Shown: in pieces, positions 49,053 to 60,569 of the stretch | Numbering within the stretch: position 1 is the stretch's first letter | Layout of the letters: the number at the start of each line of letters is the position of its first letter | Source: Cadophora sp. MPI-SDFR-AT-0126 | Taxonomy: Eukaryota; Ascomycota; Leotiomycetes; Helotiales; Ploettnerulaceae | DNA: 64,000 nucleotides | Assembly: GCA_020747065.1 (NCBI GenBank) | Contig: JAGMVK010000013.1 | Location: 1,488,001 to 1,552,000 of the forward strand | Direction of reading: 5' to 3' | The notes under the pieces: generated by a model | Databases searched by the model: none | The model's input: only the letters and a program-made list of their open reading frames with translations | What the model was told of the DNA's origin: nothing | Made by a program: the position numbers and the translations under genes

Positions 49053-52000
49053 CTATCCCTCTTCTGTATTAGTATATCCCCGCACTTTTAGATATATAGT
49101 AAGAAATATCAAGCTTCGATAATAATTATCCTTCTTATTTATTATACCCCCTAACTATTATAAATACCTGAAAGAGAACTAGTATAACCTTCTTTTCTAT
49201 GTCTTTTATTGCGGCTTTAAAATACTTTCTTATTCTTATTATGAAAAGGATCCTTAAAAAGTCTGCGTTATCTCTTCCGACTCTAATTGATACGCTAAGT
49301 ATATTCGCGCTAGTAGGAATATGAAGTATGATATCTAAGGCCCTTTAAAGAGTAACTAGCGTAAGCTAGAGTAGATTAAGGCCGAATTCTCCCTTACTTA
49401 GGAGGAGGCTTAACGCGATTAGTAGAAGCTAATCGAGAAGCTAGCTGCGTAGTAGGCTAAAATTTCTTGAATAAATAAATAAAGGGAATTATTCCGCACG
49501 AAAGTAGCTAAGATACTACGTTATAATCTCTATTCTCTAGATAAGTTAGAAGTAGTAAAAAAGAGGGAGCGCCGGATAATAGAGTAAGTAGAGGCCTCTG
49601 CTTTACTAGTAGCTACTACGGAATTCCTAGATCCTATACTAACTAAGTAGCTAGCTAACTTTAATCCCTTAGATTCTATATAGTTAGCTTTAGGTTTAAG
49701 CAGCGCTAATTCCTAGGGATTACTTAAGTTTTTAACTAGAACTATTAGATTAGATCTAAGTAGTTTAAGTTTCACGTAAGTTCCTAAGAGTTTTCCTTAT
49801 ACTTATACTCTTTTTATTTTACTAAATATTCTTACTAACTCTTAGTTATAATCCGAGTATTAAGTAGCTTTTCTACTTTATATATATTAGGGTTATTTTC
49901 TAGTTAGAGTTCCTTATCTATTACTAGTAGTATTAACCTTTTAGTAAGTTCTAGTAAGGATATATAGAAAACTAGGTAGAGTTTAGAGTTCTTTAGTAGC
50001 TATAGTTTGAAATTAATAAGTCCTCTCTTTTCTAGGATTTTAAATAGTCCTAATTTCTTAAAGTCTAATTTTATACTTAAGTGTTTTATTTTAATATATT
50101 TATGTAGTAGGTATACTTTATCCCTTTTATCTAGTAGAGGTCCTATACTTCGCTTCTAGTTACTATACTTTACTATTCTTAAGTTAGAGAAGTCGATATC
50201 TTTAGATAGCTGTTATTATAGTTATTTAAGCTTATTTATAAGAATAAGTGCTTACTAAGCGTTATTCTTATCTTTTCTTAGCTAGTAGTAAGCCTTAGGT
50301 TTAAAGCTATAGTTTACGAAGAAGGGTGAGATCGAGGTAGTCTTACTTTTAGTACTATTGAGAGTAAACTAAGTAAGTAGTAGTAGTTCTACCTAGTTAC
50401 TTTATTCCCGATTGATATAGCTACGTAAGTATTACTCTAATAACTAGTTTAGTTATTCTATTTATTTATCTATTTATAAGTAGAATATAGTAGATAATTT
50501 ATAGTTTAGCCTTATTTAGTTTATTAGTAATATTTAAAACTTTAAGGTAAAGAGTTTATCCTTATTGGATATTACTTCTTTTAGTAGCTTGTATTAGCTT
50601 ACTATAATCTTAAGGAATATATATACTAATTCTTATGCGTTACTTTCTTCTTTATAAGGTACAAAGTACCTATATTTAGTAAGTCTGTTTATGATGACCT
50701 ATATGGCGTTATATATGGCCTTTATTATTAGTTCTCTGGACGGTGATAGTTTAATAATAAAGTCAAACGCGATTAACTCTTATACTCTTTCTAGTATTAG
50801 GGGCGACTGGAGCAGCTTATAAGGTATATATCTATTCGACTTACTCCTATTATATAGGTCGTATTCCTTAATAACTATTTTAATATACTTCCTTATTCCT
50901 AGGAAGTAGTAGTCCTTAGCTATCCTTTCAAAGGTCCTTACGATTCCCTAATATCTGTAGGCTAGTAGTAAGTACTATTCCGCTACGAATCGTTATCTTA
51001 ATTTAGCCGGAATATATATAAGGCCCCTGAACTATAGGATACTGTCGTTATCTATGAAGAAGTTCTTTATTTATGATATTAGTACTCGCAAGGTATATTT
51101 ATTACTTAAGTATACTTTCCTAATTTATTACGTGAGTGTCTTATCTTCTATTACTATAAGGGTTATAAGGAGCTTGTAGTTATATTCTAACTTATTAGCT
51201 TCTACCTTAAGTATCGCTCTAGGTCTCTCTATTAGTTTACTCGAGTAGTCCTATTATCTACTAAGGGCGTTAGCTCTTATATTTTCCGATCCTTTCTAAT
51301 ACATAATACTAAGCTTTAGGGTAGATAGCTCTTCTAATTACTTAACTTATTATTAGTTTAGTATCTTAGTTATAGTAAAGGATATAAGATTCTTATAGTT
51401 TATTTATACTTAAATAATATACTTTATTCCTTTTAAGTAGTAGCGCTACTATTTATACATAGCTACTATAGCTAATAGTTTCTTATTATATATATCATAG
51501 TTAAGCTTAGTAGGCGAGAACGTTTGCAAGTAGTACATGATAAGTTGTAGTTATTTATTATACTTCTAGCTCAGATAAGCCCTAAAGGCGAAGTCCGAGG
51601 CGTCGGTTTCTATGATAATTTTAAGCTCTAGATTATAAGTAACTAAGATCAGAGCTTCTGTAAAGCGCTCTTTTAGGAGTAAGAAAGCTTATTTAGTTTC
51701 TTCTATCTATTTAAACTCTTAGTCCTTTTTTATTAAATCTGTAAGTAATTTAGCGACTAGGGAGTAGTTATATATAAATCTCTTATAGAAGTTCACGAAC
51801 CTTAAGAAGGACTATACTTATATAACTATTATTAGGATAAGCTATAATAATATAGCCTTAACTTTAGCTAAGTCTATACGGATTTTATATCTTCTAATAA
51901 TAAATCTTAGGAAGTAGGTTTCCTCCTAGTGAAATTCGCACTTCTCTAGTTTAAGAAGGAGCTTAGTAGTTTTAAGCTTAGCTAATACCTTCCTTATATA

Positions 52001-54938
52001 CTAAATATACTCGGTCTTATCCTTGGAATAAATAAGTATATTATCTAAGTAAGTAACTATAAAGACATCAAGGTATTCATATAACTAGTTGTTAATTATT
52101 CGTTAGTAGGACGCGGGTATATTTATAAGCTTGAGTAATATAACTTAATATTTATATAAACTATAGCGTGTTCTAAACGCTGTTTTCTACTCCTCGCCTT
52201 TCTTTATCTGTATAAGGTTATATATACCCCTTATATCTAAGGTAGTGAATATCGTAGCTTCTTATAGTTAGTTATATAGCTCGTTAATTAAGAGTAGCGA
52301 GTACTTATCCTTAATAGTAATACTATTAAGTATATAATAGTTAATATATAGGCGGAGCTTTCTATTCTTTTTTAGGATAAATAGTGTCGAGCTAGTAGCT
52401 AATAAAGTAGATAGTTATATAAAACCTTTTACTAGGTTCTTATTAATATATTCTTTTAGGTATTATAGCTTTACTATAGATTATTAGTATATTAGTTCAA
52501 AGCTAAGTATCTTTCCTAGTTCTAGAGGTATCTCGTAATCTTATAGTTAGTACTTTAGAAGGGCCTTATTCTTAGGTCCTTTAAGGAATAGCGATTTATA
52601 TTCCTTATACGCTACTAGTATTCGCTTTAGCGCAGAGGCCTAAGTAGGGTCCTTAATAGTTAAGAGAGTAGTATATAGCTCTTCTTACTTTAGGGTATTA
52701 GTTCCTTAATTAAGTATCTTATAGTTACTTCCGTATTAATAATAGTCTAAAGTAATCTATTTCTTCTACTAATCTATAGTAAAGTTATAAAGCAATAGTT
52801 ATAGTATATTAAGTACTAGCTTATAAGTCCCTAAGTTAGTAACGTTAAATTTAATATCTTTAGTATATCCTTGTAATATTTTTATAATTAATTGATTAGT
52901 TTAAAGAGTTACTTATCTGTTTAATAATCTAATAGCGTCCTTATTTAGTACAAATAGATAATATAAGCGTTTCTTTCTAATTAGCCGGAACTCGCAGTTT
53001 AGGACTATCTATTAATTTATGAAATTACTTATTACCCTAGAGTCTACTATAGCTCTAAGTGTTTGTCTATCGATGTAAATAGTTAAGAAGAGTTACTATC
53101 CTCTTTTTATTATATATAATTCCTTATTATATAAGGTTCTAAGCTCTTTATAAACACTTATTAGTAGCTTATTATTAGCGAGGTCTCTTAGTTTTTTAAA
53201 GGTTCAAGTGCTATTAGTAGTTCTCTAGTAAAAAGAGGTAGTTTATTATTAAAGAATATAAGTGCTTTATAATATAGCTAATAATCCCTATTAATCTTAC
53301 TAGAGTAGTAAACTATATATACGTAGTTCTAATAGAATAACTATACGAGTTCTGCGTAATAAGAGTAATTAATCTCCGTGATATCTCTAGCTCCTTAAAG
53401 TTTACGTATCTCCCCTTTATATCTATTTTACTTCTTCTTATAGATCTTAAGCTCTACTTTAAGCGTAAGTATATATTCTATATTTTATATAAATACCTCC
53501 TAGTATTATTAGCTTCAGCGGGTTATAGTATTATCCTCACTATATCTTACCTTATATCTACTAATTATAGTATGAATTCGTATTATATACTCTATATATA
53601 TATTTTTCTTAGCCTTCTAGTATTATATAGCCTCGCCTACTTCCTATATAGCGGGGTATTAGTCTGTAGCTTCCTCGTAGTTATAGTTATAAAGGGCTCG
53701 TACTTCCTAAGCTATAGTCCAGATTAGTTTCCTTCCGCTAGCTATATTATAGATAAGGTATTCTTCTAGTAATATTTCCAAGGTATCTAATAAGGAGACG
53801 TCGCTTAAAGACTTGTTCCTACTATTATCCTTACCTTTCCCCTTATTAAGGTTAAGGTTTTATATTATCTTAGCTAGCGCTTCTACTGTGTCTTCTTACG
53901 CTTAAGTAGTATAGAGTATTATTAGTTTATTATAACTCCTTCTGCCTTATATAGTAGCATTTAGTTATTTCCCTAGTAGGTATCCTTAAAATTACTTCCC
54001 CCTACCTTTATAGTTTCGTGCTATATAGCTAGGTTTTCTATAATTAAAACAGGTTCAATCTTATAAGTGTTTATTTCACTATTATAGCGATAGTTCCTTT
54101 CTATAGATAGCATCGAGTTCTATAGGGTCTTTATAGTCCTACTTACGCGAGTTATTATTCCCCTTAGACTTACCTTCTCTTATTCTTTAGTAGTTTAGGT
54201 TATACCTTCCTTTCTTTTCTATACTATACTTATATTAATTATTATTTATCTTATACGTAGCCTCTATAAGTTACTCTAAGTTATTAATAGTACTACTATA
54301 CTAAAGGAGTTCATCTTTAATAAAGTCCTTAAGTCCTTTTTAATAGGTATAGCTAAGTGCTTTATTACCTTATTCCGTGTAAGTAGAATAGCGTTAGAAG
54401 TCCTAAGTATACGTAGTAGCTAATCTCTTCTATCTAAGGGATTTAATAGCCCTTTCTACCTTTCTTCTCTTATTTATAACCCCGAAGTTCGCCTTAATTT
54501 CTATAGTAAAGCTTTCCTAAGTACTAAAAATCTTAATAGTAGTATCCTTAGCTTTTTGCTTATTTATAATACTATTCTTATTACTCTAGGAAAGATAGTC
54601 TTTTAAGAATTCTTTAATCTAGTTCATGGCTTTTCCTTCGAGTAAAGTTATAGCTTATAGGACCTGCTTAGTCTCGGATCGGAATTGTTCCCTATTAAAC
54701 TTAATATATAGCTAAAGTTATAAGAGGAACCTATAGAAATAGTTTCTTTCGCTATTAAAAGGCTCGATACTTTTATACTTAAGATTCTTATTAATCTCTC
54801 TTATAAGAGCTTATAGTTTAGCTGAGGTAGCGGTTAATAGTGCAGGTATTACTATAGCAGCGCCCTAAGTGCTTCTAGAGATAGAAGATATTCTTAATCT
54901 GACGTATGCGCCGGTACCTATTAGTACAGTGCTTAAAG

Positions 54939-55306
54939 TATAATATATAGTCGGGCTAGTATTACTTAAGAGTACGAAGGTTAGTAGGGTAGTAGGTAGG
55001 GACGTAGTTACTAATTAAGACTAGTAATTATTATAAGTTACTAAGTATATATAATAATACTATATTTAAATTAAGTATAAGGCTTCTATCTAATATAGGA
55101 AAAGCTAGAAAATTATATAAAATCCTTATACTAGTAAATTAGTTAAATCACTTAAATTATTATCTAAACTTAAGGAGTCTAGATAATTCATCCCGTGATT
55201 CCCTATTACGTAACCTATAGCTTCTCTATACTAAGTTAGGTTCTAAACAGCCTAACTGTGCCGAGCCTCAGGGCTATATCACATGTTGCAGCTACTAGTT
55301 GTAATA
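54939..55306 (-). repeat. 5' LTR of 6.6-kb gypsy
   Basis: TATAATATATAGTCGGG at its plus-strand start and GTTGTAATA at its end. 368 bp, followed by CCTAG. It has kept CCGAGCCTCAGGGCTATATC better than the other LTR. Confidence 0.93.
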
Positions 55307-56320
55307 CCTAGGCTCCACAGTTATACCTTTACTAAAATATCAGCACACGATGACTATTTTGAATATTATATAACTAAGGGATAATTATATATTCCTCTAA
55401 CGTACTGGACGATATAGCTGATAATATTTTAGCGTAATCAAATATCATACTTGCCGTATTACTAGTCTAGATAACCCCTCTATTTAATCTTATCCTTAGA
55501 GATAATTTCAAAGGATTCCTAACGATACTTAGGTGAACTAATACAAGTCTTATAAGAGAAAACTAATCAAAAGATTTCCTAAAACAAAAGTTTATTTTCT
55601 GTAAAACTTTTCTATCTTACACTAAAAAGTCGCAACTATAAGTATAACTTAGGATATATTTCAACGCCTCTATTTCAAAAGCGTTCTTAACAGGTTCAGG
55701 CCCTATTTAAAAGACTAGTTCGCCTTCGTAGTTAAGGTACTCTTAGCCCAGCTTATAGATCTTAATCGCTGAGTAAGGCCCGGCGAGTAACTATCGTAGC
55801 TTATAAAAGATAATTAGAACTAGAAGTATGTCTTCCTGCTTAGATATATATAAGTTAGTTTTTGTAAGTTAAATATAAGGAATGCTATATAAATAAAACG
55901 ATCAGCTAGAACGTACTCTCTAGTTTATTTCGTTTATATAAATATTGTAGTTAATACATATAATAAACACGATTAAACATGTCGTAACAAGTGATAGAAG
56001 CTTCTCTCGTGCGACTGTAAGTATATTTCCGATCTGCTTAATATTACTTAGAATAGGATCTCCAGTAGTAATATTAACTTTTATAGTATTATCTAATCTG
56101 CTATCCTCGGTAGGTTGACAGAGCTGACCGAAATATGTAAGCCTATCGTCGGATCTGAACCGGACTAAATACGTCCACGAAGTTATCGCTATGATATAAA
56201 AATTCAAGATGAGTTCAGAGTTCAGTGATTCTTCAACGAGGGCTGTTACTCGGTATGTTACCCGGTACGGAGCAAGAACTTGCAACTGCTTAAGACTATC
56301 AATTAAGAAGTAAATCACGC
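55307..56320 (-). pseudogene. FAH-family hydrolase (FAHD1-like), N-terminal and central part, RIP-degraded
   Basis: The minus strand reads WTYLVRFRSDDRLTYFGQ (about 56177 down), NTIKVNITTGDPI, LTVAREKLLSLV and FIICINYNIYINE, matching the N-terminal domain and G-L-N-Y-x-x-H start of the FAH catalytic domain. After a gap it continues GPYSAIKIYKLG, NYEGELVF, EALKYILSYTYSCDF, FRKSFD and TSNTASMIFDYAKILSAIS. In the intact family these positions carry the metal-binding Glu and Asp residues (D-Y-E-G-E-L) and F-D-x-x-x-P-I-G-P. Stops and AT-ward changes increase toward the gypsy junction at 55306. Family role: hydrolysis of acylpyruvates or fumarylacetoacetate-type C-C bonds, or decarboxylation. The start is unsure, between about 56230 and 56318. 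Confidence 0.8.
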
Positions 56321-56757
56321 ACGGGTGACCTGGCTTGGTAGACTTCTTTCGATGCTCTACTGCAGGTAGACTCGTTCAGATTCGCCGACCATGAACCGGC
56401 AACATCACGGAATACAAATGTCGAATAGGCCGAAATTATGAATTTGCATAATATCAGCGGCTATCGTCGGTCTTGGACTTCGAATACTACATTGTGTGAT
56501 GCTCCAGATACAGAGTACTATACACCCGAGTTTCGGAAAGTAGCACCACCGAAGCCACCTAAAGTTTAAATAATCAACCTCCATAAGATCTCCACAAGAT
56601 CTCCGCAAAATCCCCATATAACCCCGACGATCTCCGCTTGGCATCCGGCGCGGAATTCTCTCAAAAGCGATGTCTCCTCTTCCTCCTTAGCTTGGAATCA
56701 GTCTTTCTCAAGCGTCCAGCAAGTACTATCACATCAAACAACAAACACTATAACACA
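56321..56757. promoter_or_regulatory. Divergent intergenic region between FAH-family and dioxygenase relics
   Basis: About 440 bp separating two head-to-head genes, with much less RIP damage than their interiors. It is a candidate former bidirectional promoter. No specific factor site can be assigned from sequence alone. Confidence 0.4.
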
Positions 56758-57582
56758 ATGTCGTCCAACAGCCTCAACAGAGGACACGTGCTCGCGTGTT
56801 CACACGGGGCAGGACCCTTTGTTCTTCTTAGTTACAAACCCCAAAAGCCTCTTATTCCCGTTCTTAAGCAACAGAAGCCTCTCCTAGATAACACAAGCGA
56901 TATCATACTTGCTACAGCACATTAGGAAACCGATCAGCTAACTATATCCGCGATAGCTTAACACGACTTATTATTCGACTACCTAAGAAATACTCTGCCT
57001 AAAGAGGCGTTTAAGATTATCTATCCTACGCTAAGGCACCCAAAACTAGCTCGCAAGATCGCACAGAGACTAGAAGCTATTAGCTTTAAACCTTAGTTTA
57101 ACTATATACGTAATTAGGATCATAGCGTCTTTGTACTAATAATATACCTTCGCCCTTAAGCCGACATACTAATCGTTTAAATTTCATATCTTAAGAGCTA
57201 AGATACTACGGCTTATACTAAGATAGGACAGGCACTAGGGGCTCTACACGACGAGGGATATACTATCGTCTGCAGTAGATCTTCATATCATAACTTATAA
57301 CACATAATAACTACTATCAAAAAGAACGAGAATATTCCGAATAATAATGCAGCTTTCAAGGCTACTTTAGAATCGGCGATGCTGACAGCCGATGCTGATG
57401 CTCGGCTAGAACGTCTCACGAACTGGCGTTCGTTCCCAGATCATGAAATTATTCACCCTCCAGCACACGCTGATCATTTCATACCTTTCCTAGTGGCTAC
57501 TAGCGCTGGTGCCCCCGACAAGACTACCAAATATACAACTTGGACTTTACAAGAAGCAGACATGAGCACGTATAGCTGGTAG
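56758..57582 (+). pseudogene. LigB/DODA-type extradiol ring-opening dioxygenase, RIP-degraded
   Basis: From ATG 56758 (MSSNSLNRGHVLACSHGAGP) the frame holds ISHGGGP-like SHGAGPFVLL, then DIILATAH followed by TAG in place of the Trp of the conserved A-H-W. After it come DHSVFVLIIYLRP (family D-H-G-x-F-V-P-L), ADILIV, IGQALGALHDEGYTIVCSRSSYHNL (G-S-G-S-x-x-H-N-L) and, intact, NWRSFPDHEIIHPPAHADHF with IPFLVATSAGAP near the C-terminus. His residues of the non-haem iron/zinc site are kept. At least five in-frame stops, all explainable by C->T or G->A, lie between 56923 and 57210, while both ends are clean. Length ~274 residues fits the family. Family role: opening of catechol-type rings. Confidence 0.88.
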
Positions 57583-57633
57583 ATGATTGGGATCAATTAA
57601 GTGCTCTAGTACTTGGACTCGGAGTATAGGGTA

Positions 57634-59484
57634 ACGTCCCACCCCCCCATTCCGGCCACCCCTCCATTCCGGCCACCCCTCCATTCCGGCCACCTCGCTT
57701 AATTTCAGCACTTCCTATTCAAGACTTAATAACTCTATTCTACGTCAACTTCTATATATGATATTATAGATTCTGAATCTCCCTTTGATTCTGATTCTAT
57801 AGGTTTAATTTGAGCCTCTCTAGCTGCAATTTAAGCCTCTCTAATAGCACGTGTTATTACAAATCGGGAATTTGGACTAGTCAAGACTTTCCTCTTTTTT
57901 CTTAGCCAAATTTGCTCTATTCGTTCCTCCAACTCTTTAACCCTTATATTTGCCTTCCCTAATTTGTAGTCTCTCTCATCAATTCCCTTTATAACCTTCC
58001 TAAAGAGTATACGCTTCTCTGGAAGTTAGTCATGTGACCCGCTGGCCAAAGTACGGATTTATCTGTACAGCTCTTTCCGGCCCTTTAGCGTCTGTACCTT
58101 AATTGAAGTATCGGAAACCTCCAGAGGTAGTATTAGCGTCTCCTGAGGCTTTAGTGGAAGTGGATTAATCAATTTATTACTGTTTTCTAACAATAATAGG
58201 CTTATCAAAGGCTTTACTATAAAAACCAGCTACAGACCTATAATCCTCCACCTAGCCTTGATATTAGAAGGGCTAAAGGCTTCTAGATATGCCTTCTGGT
58301 AGCAGATAAGGAAATTGCGCCTGCTAATTAGTGTAGAATCGATTATTGAACTTAATTTTTAAAGCTCTTTCCGGTAAGCACGCTTTAAGATAGAGAAAAC
58401 CGTTAAATCAAGAGGTTATAAGACGTGTGACGTATATGCAGGTAAGAAAAGAAGGTGTATATTATACTTAAGGCACCTCTAAAGGAAATCTGTAGTCTTA
58501 TAGCTTCCGTAGCCGTCTAGAATAAGAAGTCTGGCTGAATAGTCATGTGGTTAGGTCTGCGGGATAAAGACCTTTTCCAGCTACTCCAGAGCTGTCTGAT
58601 CAGTTGTCCACCTATTATCGGTCGCTGTAAAGTACTATTAACTGAATATATCTAATTGAGACGGAAACCACTGTTATTGGACCGATTTTCCCTTGTAAAT
58701 TACCGCCGGAAGCGTGGAGAGGCCGGTTGCGGATATATACTTAATGATTGATGTCCAGGTACGTGAGCCTAGCTGTTTCCCTTGAACCTTGCGTTTCTTA
58801 GCACTCCCTACGATATAGCCATTAAGACCATAGCCTTCTATAACACCAGTCTCGTCTATATTCCATCGTTAGGCGGCCGGAATTGCCTTGATTTCCGGAA
58901 TCTCCAATTTTTGGAACCACAGCTTAATAACTTCGGAACGAGCGCTATTAACACGTACAGAATCGACGTATATTTGCCTCTTAGTCTTCAGAACAGGATT
59001 ACGAGCTAAAAATCGCGCTATCCAGTGTTTTCCAAGCTCTTAGTGATCTCCTTAAAGGGCTAGAAGCCTCTCTCCAAAAACTCGTATCTATGCGTGGGTA
59101 ACTCCGTGCCTAAGAGCCTCTTGAGTTAAAATCTAATCGGTCAATCGATTTTCCACTACCGTAGGTAGCTTTTGTAAGTGACTAGTGGCCTCCCTATGTG
59201 GTTGAGTCGTTATGTTGCGGTCCATAAGGGTAGACCTTGGAACACCCTACTCAAGCGATGCCTTCCGCAAAGACTTGCCATTTGCCACTTCTCTAAGAGC
59301 GGCCCTGACGTCATACTCAGTATATTGAGGCTTCATGATGAAAAGAATTATCACTCCAAATTTCAAGAAAATCGATAAAGAATCAAGATAATTAATTATT
59401 ATTGAAGTAGAGTGGTACAAGAAGCGGTGAGGTTAAGCGAGGTGGCCGGAATGGGGGGGTGGCCGGAATGGGGGGGTGGGACGT
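57634..59484 (-). mobile_element. Fot1/pogo-type DNA transposon, 1851 bp, complete TIRs, TA duplication
   Basis: Ends read ACGTCCCACCCCCCC inward from both sides, flanked by TA (57632-57633, 59485-59486). The left TIR (57634-57702) contains three copies of a 17-bp unit, CATTCCGGCCACCCCTC, and the right TIR (59433-59484) two, which explains their 69 versus 52 bp lengths. The interior codes for a pogo-type transposase on the minus strand. Size matches Fot1-like elements (about 1.9 kb). Confidence 0.92.
57726..59336 (-). pseudogene. Pogo/Fot1-type transposase with several stops
   Basis: Starts MKPQYTEYDVRAALREVANG (helix-turn-helix, SLRKASLE), then a CENP-B-like second DNA-binding region (HWIARFLARNPVLKTKR), the first catalytic block WNIDETGV, then EGYGLNGYIVG and KKRKVQGK. 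The second block is LLILDGYGSYKT, with HLLFLPAYTSHVL, a TAG for Gln, and PLD after it. It ends with a Lys/Arg-rich and acidic tail. In-frame stops (for example after SLRKASLE and in YTSHVL*PLD) and small frame changes show it is inactive. Damage is mild compared with the retrotransposons, and TIRs and TSD are intact, so it is a relatively recent insertion. Confidence 0.85.
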
Positions 59485-59486
59485 TA

Positions 59487-60569
59487 ATGTTGTTTTCACA
59501 AAGTTGATGGTTGGCATTATAATCATGAATAGCAATAGCGCAGAACTTGTGTATCGAGTCTACTCTTCTGTAATCAACTCAAGTTTGAGGCGAATGATGT
59601 TGTCTGGAATATGATAGGCGCCGACATCGACACCCTTAGAAAAAGCCTCTAGTCAATAGCTAATGATACCTAAGGAGGGTAGAGTCGGAGCGCGTGATAG
59701 CCAAAACTTTCCACACAAGGAATTGGGAGAGATAATACGTTTGTGGCTTGACATCTTGGTCACTTGTGGTTTTTGCTTTGGAAGGATATAGTCTCGTGAT
59801 GATGGGGTGAAGCAGGTAGGTACCTTCCGTACGAAGTTTGGCATGGGTTAACAACATCCCTGGCTTCAAAGGCGAATCTCTCCAGTTAATGTTCGTACAA
59901 CTTTAGTATAAATAGAGCCAAATATCGCACCACTCGGCACCGACTGCAGGTTTATCCCGGCCAGGAGATCCTAACATGCAACTGTAGGTAAGGGGGTTTC
60001 CAGTGGGTCTCATACACCCCCCTGCTTTTACCTCGCTATATCAGGAAAATTGTGGGGTAAATAAAAGTATTCGATGCCATTCTATGGAAAACACTCGCTA
60101 CCGCCTTACAGGGGTGTACAAGACCCACTGGAAACCCCCTGTCGTACGAGGTACGAGCAAGTGCGAAGTCGGATAGCGGATGACGCACGCTGCGATCAGA
60201 CCCATACTTCGCTCGGAGCAAGCACGGAGAACTGCATAATACACATGGAATAATATTACTAGAAGAGAATCGCACGGAAAGCCAGACGACCCAAGTCCGG
60301 CTAATTCATAGTGAAGTGACGCTGAATAGGGGGTATCCGAATCTTGGGCCGAGTACGAGACTTGCGTCGTCGTTGAGGGGCAATGTTTATCATTATACCG
60401 AATGAATTATTAACACTATTCTAAGTAAAGAGTTTGCTACCTTGATTGGCATGCGGAGATTGGCACGGTATACAGTCTATAAGACTTCTTGTTGGGCCAC
60501 GACAGCTGGATTGTTTCGGAGCGCCTTTGTTATTGAATCACAACCTGAGACCCAGAAACGGCTCAGAAA
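59487..60569. other. Intergenic with one MITE-like repeat
   Basis: No supported gene between the Fot1-like element and the BBE-like gene. It contains the inverted repeat at 59991-60140 and presumably the BBE-like promoter. Confidence 0.5.
59991..60140. repeat. MITE-like inverted repeat, 30-bp arms
   Basis: Arms 59991-60020 and 60111-60140 share AGGGGGTTTCCAGTGGGTCT and TACACCCC in inverted orientation with a two-base mismatch between them. 150 bp in total, non-coding. No certain target duplication. It is unrelated to the hairpin at 40142-40271. Confidence 0.8.

Larger units (their letters stand above)
48680..55311 (-). mobile_element. 6.6-kb Ty3/gypsy retrotransposon, both LTRs and TSD CCTAG, RIP-degraded
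   Basis: The element proper is 48685-55306 (6622 bp), with CCTAG at 48680-48684 and 55307-55311. LTRs are 48685-49052 and 54939-55306, 368 bp each. Coding is on the minus strand: protease near 53.02-53.05 kb (TLRAIVDS), reverse transcriptase at about 52.02-52.07 kb (FIVTYLDNILIYSKDKTEY, second Asp as Asn). The purine tract GAAGAGGGATAG precedes the LTR at 49052. LTR differences are largely transitions; LTR 48685-49052 keeps GTAACGTACGGTCGGG at its start, while the other has TATAATATATAGTCGGG. Stops throughout Pol make it inactive. A solo LTR of the same family lies at 25757-26123. Confidence 0.95.

Noticed and set aside
59178..59378. 66-codon plus frame
   Set aside because: Antisense shadow of the pogo-type transposase N-terminus.
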